A stretch of 7,828 bases of DNA from Anaerolineae bacterium (GTDB lineage: Bacteria; Chloroflexota; Anaerolineae; Aggregatilineales; Aggregatilineaceae): NCBI GenBank assembly GCA_016929355.1, contig JAFGJA010000462.1, positions 1-7,828 of the forward strand. The letters run 5' to 3'. Position numbers and translations under genes: made by a program. Below, piece after piece: positions 6,389-7,828 of the stretch. Each line of letters starts with the position of its first letter. Position 1 is the stretch's first letter. The notes beneath the pieces are model-generated. The model was not told where the DNA came from. It saw nothing but the letters and a program-made list of their open reading frames with translations, and ran no database searches.

Positions 6389-6419
6389 AAAAAAAGGGAC
6401 GCAGACCAAATACGTCCCT
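6389..6419 (-). terminator. Intrinsic terminator of the minus-strand small RNA
   Basis: Read on the minus strand, AGGGACG (plus 6419-6413) and CGTCCCT (plus 6401-6395) form a 7-bp stem with an 11-nt loop, running directly into seven T (plus 6395-6389). On the plus strand the same element has an A-run before it and no T-tail, so it is directional. A second stem, TTGATCG/CGATCAA (6363-6369 with 6384-6390), lies just beyond it. Confidence 0.75.
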
Positions 6420-6566
6420 CGGTGCTGAACCCGTCCCCAAACGAGAAATAGGCCCTGGGTAGGACCTATTTCCCTTGCGCGTATCACTTTGAGGAGGAGG
6501 ACAGGGCCTTGTTGGTCACGATGGGGCTACGATAACTGGTTCAGCACGCGTCAATGAGACCCTGTC
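6389..6566 (-). ncRNA. Candidate stand-alone structured small RNA, family not recognised
   Basis: A roughly 178-nt minus-strand transcript is inferred from a promoter (6574-6602), a T-tailed terminator (6389-6419) and compact folding between them. P1 is a perfect 10-bp closing stem, GGTTCAGCAC (plus 6538-6547) with GTGCTGAACC (6422-6431). P2 pairs plus 6522-6526 (TGGGG) with 6435-6439 (CCCCA). An 11-bp hairpin pairs plus 6462-6472 with 6445-6455 around a 6-nt loop; one of its pairs is G-U on the minus strand but C-A on the plus strand, which favours minus-strand expression. Between these lies a pyrimidine tract, UCCUCCUCCUC (plus 6501-6491). No protein is encoded. Length and rod-like folding are compatible with 6S RNA, but I see no symmetrical central bubble and cannot assign it. 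SRP RNA, tmRNA and tRNA signatures are absent. Confidence 0.6.
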
Positions 6567-6573
6567 GATTTAG

Positions 6574-6602
6574 ATAATATCACGAATTTTCAAGCATTGC
6601 AA
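6574..6602 (-). promoter_or_regulatory. Sigma70-type promoter of the minus-strand small RNA
   Basis: Minus-strand TTGCAA (plus 6597-6602, four of six matches) and TATTAT (plus 6574-6579, five of six) are separated by exactly 17 bp. Transcription should start near plus 6565-6567. The nearest minus-strand protein gene is far downstream and beyond a terminator, so the promoter appears dedicated to the RNA. Confidence 0.6.
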
Positions 6603-6630
6603 GATATAAATCATAAATATAATAAAATCT

Positions 6631-6660
6631 TTACACTTCTTTACAGTTCCTTACACTCTC
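6631..6660. repeat. Three 10-bp phased TTACA direct repeats upstream of prmA
   Basis: TTACA begins at 6631, 6641 and 6651, giving the units TTACACTTCT, TTACAGTTCC and TTACACTCTC. The array sits in the AT-rich segment between the small RNA promoter and prmA. TT-ACA half sites repeated at about one helical turn resemble PhoP-type response-regulator boxes of Firmicutes. A regulatory role is inference. Possible -10 boxes for prmA downstream are TATGCT (6670-6675) and CATAAT (6681-6686), neither with a good -35. Confidence 0.5.
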
Positions 6661-6727
6661 GATTGGTGTTATGCTTAAATCATAATCACCGACCCTCGGA
6701 TATGCCACATAAAAGTTGAGGAACCCT

Positions 6728-7657
6728 ATGGATTGGATCGAAGTTTCACTCACCGTCGATGGCGAAGCCGCCGAAGCAGTCGCCGATGTGCTGCGCAAAT
6801 ACGGGCATCAAGGCGTTTTGATCGAGCAAGCTGGTTTTGAAATGGAAGTGTGGCCGGATGAGATTCCGCCCGCCGATGAGTTGATCGTGCGCGCGTACTT
6901 CCCGGCGAACGAACAGGCCGAAACCAAACAGCAGCAGTTGCGCGAAGCGATCTGGCACATGAGCCGGTTGTATCCCATGCCGGAACCGGAATTCAAGGTG
7001 ATTCAAGAGGAAAATTGGGCGGAAGCCTGGAAAGTTCACTATAAGCCCCTGCGCCTGGGCCGCCATCTCTACATTCGCCCGCAGTGGATCACCGAAACCG
7101 ACGCCAAGCCCGACGAGATTGTGCTGGTGCTGGACCCCGGCACAGCGTTTGGATCGGGCACACACCCCACCACACAGTTATGTTTGATCGCCATCGAAGA
7201 CATGCTGGCCGATTGGCCGGGCATTAACGTGCTTGATCTTGGCTGTGGTTCGGGCATTTTGGGGATCGCGGCGCTCAAACTCGGCGCGGCGCATGTGCTC
7301 GGTGTGGATATTGACGATCTGGCGATCAAGGCCACCACCCAAAACGCCACCTACAATGAGGTGCAGGATCGCATCACCACCCAGGAAGGCGGCTTAGAAG
7401 CAGTCAAGGCGCAGCAAGCCGCGTCCGGCCAGCAATTCGATCTGCTGCTGTGCAACATCCTGGCGAAAGTGATCATTCAACTCTGCGCAGATGGGTTAGG
7501 CGAAACGGTCCGGCCCGGTGGCAAAGCGATCTTTAGCGGCATCATTGATACGCAGGCTGATGAGGTTGAAGTCGCGCTGCGGGCTGCCGGTCTGGAACCG
7601 ACCCGCCGCCGCCTGCAAAAAGATTGGGTCGTGATCGAGGCACAGAAAGCGCAGTAA
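6728..7657 (+). CDS. prmA: Ribosomal protein L11 methyltransferase PrmA
   Basis: The 309-residue cytoplasmic enzyme uses S-adenosylmethionine to methylate ribosomal protein L11 on lysines and its N-terminal amine. The N-terminal substrate-recognition domain (about 1-90: MDWIEVSLTVDGEAAEAVAD, YGHQGVLIEQ) is followed by the linker EENWAEAWKVHYKP (94-107). The family hallmark DPGTAFGSGTHPTTQ lies at 136-150, SAM-binding motif I VLDLGCGSGILGIAALKLGA at 168-187, the acidic ribose-binding strand GVDIDDLAI at 192-200, and the NIL catalytic-site motif (LLLCNILAKVI) at 239-249. Length is close to that of PrmA enzymes (about 300). ATG 6728 has GAGGA 5 nt upstream; a TTG at 6716 has no ribosome site. 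It follows dnaJ on the same strand, an order seen in many bacteria, but here 484 bp and a minus-strand RNA gene intervene, so separate transcription is likely. rsmE, a frequent next gene, is not visible before the window ends. Confidence 0.96.
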   Translation: MDWIEVSLTVDGEAAEAVADVLRKYGHQGVLIEQAGFEMEVWPDEIPPADELIVRAYFPANEQAETKQQQLREAIWHMSRLYPMPEPEFKVIQEENWAEAWKVHYKPLRLGRHLYIRPQWITETDAKPDEIVLVLDPGTAFGSGTHPTTQLCLIAIEDMLADWPGINVLDLGCGSGILGIAALKLGAAHVLGVDIDDLAIKATTQNATYNEVQDRITTQEGGLEAVKAQQAASGQQFDLLLCNILAKVIIQLCADGLGETVRPGGKAIFSGIIDTQADEVEVALRAAGLEPTRRRLQKDWVVIEAQKAQ

Positions 7658-7710
7658 GCATCAGCGCGGGGCGTGTGCAAGTCGCCGCCCCTCGATTCGC
7701 TTTCTATCAA

Positions 7711-7725
7711 CCTGCTCTGAGCAGG
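7711..7725. other. Small hairpin downstream of prmA
   Basis: CCTGCT (7711-7716) and AGCAGG (7720-7725) form a 6-bp stem with a CTG loop, followed by AAAAT. A competing stem GCAGG/CCTGC spans 7721-7735. It could help end the prmA transcript, but there is no T-tract. Confidence 0.3.
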
Positions 7726-7744
7726 AAAATCCTGCGCGATCTGA

Positions 7745-7785
7745 CTCCCCCTCGCCACGCTTGGAGAGGGAGCTGGGGGGTGAGG
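7745..7785. repeat. Second palindromic interspersed repeat, downstream of prmA
   Basis: CCCTC (7749-7753) and GAGGG (7766-7770) form the stem. GAGGGAGCTGGGGGGTGAGG (7766-7785) is the G-rich flank that, reversed, gives the familiar CCTCACCCCCCAGCTCCCTC motif of extragenic repeats found across many genomes. It is related in style, though not identical, to 6282-6331. It is the source of a spurious minus-strand reading frame. The rest of 7658-7828 holds no gene that I can recognise; a small CCGCA/TGCGG hairpin lies close to the right edge. Confidence 0.6.
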
Positions 7786-7828
7786 TAAGTCCACAACAAA
7801 ATCCGCACCTCATGCGGTTCCGCGATCC

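Noticed and set aside
6185..6451. Plus-strand frame overlapping the dnaJ end (88 codons)
   Set aside because: It runs through the palindromic repeat and the small RNA terminator, with no ribosome site and no protein-like composition.
6491..6534. Plus-strand mini gene after GAGGAGGAGG (ATG 6520)
   Set aside because: The frame is only four codons (MGLR) before a stop. The purine tract is better explained as the complement of the small RNA pyrimidine tract.
6421..6548. The same structured element read as a plus-strand riboswitch or leader for prmA
   Set aside because: The plus strand lacks a T-tailed terminator or promoter suited to it, the internal hairpin has a C-A mismatch on this strand, and prmA starts 180 nt further on past a promoter-like AT-rich region.
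7477..7794. Minus-strand open frame of 105 codons over the prmA 3' end
   Set aside because: Its N-terminus (MDLPHPPAPSPSVARG) is the translation of the palindromic repeat, and the rest is antisense to prmA. There is no ribosome site.

Overview
The window looks like chromosomal DNA from a moderately GC-rich, non-pathogen environmental bacterium. The best guess is Chloroflexota (Anaerolineae-like). This rests on dnaJ followed by prmA on the same strand, a secreted protein with a bacterial SH3 domain, tandem AIM24-family genes, a single-domain bPH2 membrane protein, and palindromic interspersed repeats of a type common in that phylum. It is an inference from gene content, not a phylogenetic result.

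Layout. 1-368: non-coding, with a possible leftward promoter at the edge and a hairpin ahead of the first gene. 369-1250 (+): secreted SH3b-domain protein, followed by a strong 13-bp hairpin terminator. 1490-2644 (+): PLP-dependent NifS/IscS-type cysteine desulfurase whose active-site loop resembles selenocysteine lyase, with an 11-bp hairpin after it. 2764-4192 (-): two tandem AIM24 (TIGR00266-type) paralogs, about 85% identical by hand count and only 13 bp apart, so probably one operon. 4193-4399: divergent intergenic region with three CTGTCAG-like repeats at exact 11-bp spacing. 4400-4978 (+): two-helix membrane protein with a bPH2 domain. 5098-6243 (+): complete DnaJ. 6244-6727: a 484-bp gap that is not empty. 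It holds a palindromic repeat at the dnaJ 3' end, a probable stand-alone structured small RNA on the minus strand (about 6389-6566, with its own promoter and intrinsic terminator), and an AT-rich segment with three 10-bp repeats ahead of prmA. 6728-7657 (+): PrmA, ribosomal protein L11 methyltransferase. 7658-7828: small hairpins and a second palindromic interspersed repeat, no gene.

How the parts relate. Most genes are housekeeping: protein folding (DnaJ), ribosome modification (PrmA) and sulfur or selenium mobilisation (cysteine desulfurase). The envelope-related genes (secreted SH3b protein, bPH2 protein) and the AIM24 pair have no firm pathway link. The most interesting unexplained element is the minus-strand RNA between dnaJ and prmA. 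It has a 10-bp closing stem, an 11-bp internal hairpin that fits the minus strand better because of a G-U pair, a possible pseudoknot or switch, and an exposed-looking tract complementary to Shine-Dalgarno sequences. Next is the set of helically phased direct repeats upstream of the bPH2 gene, which resembles a Pho-box-type response-regulator operator.
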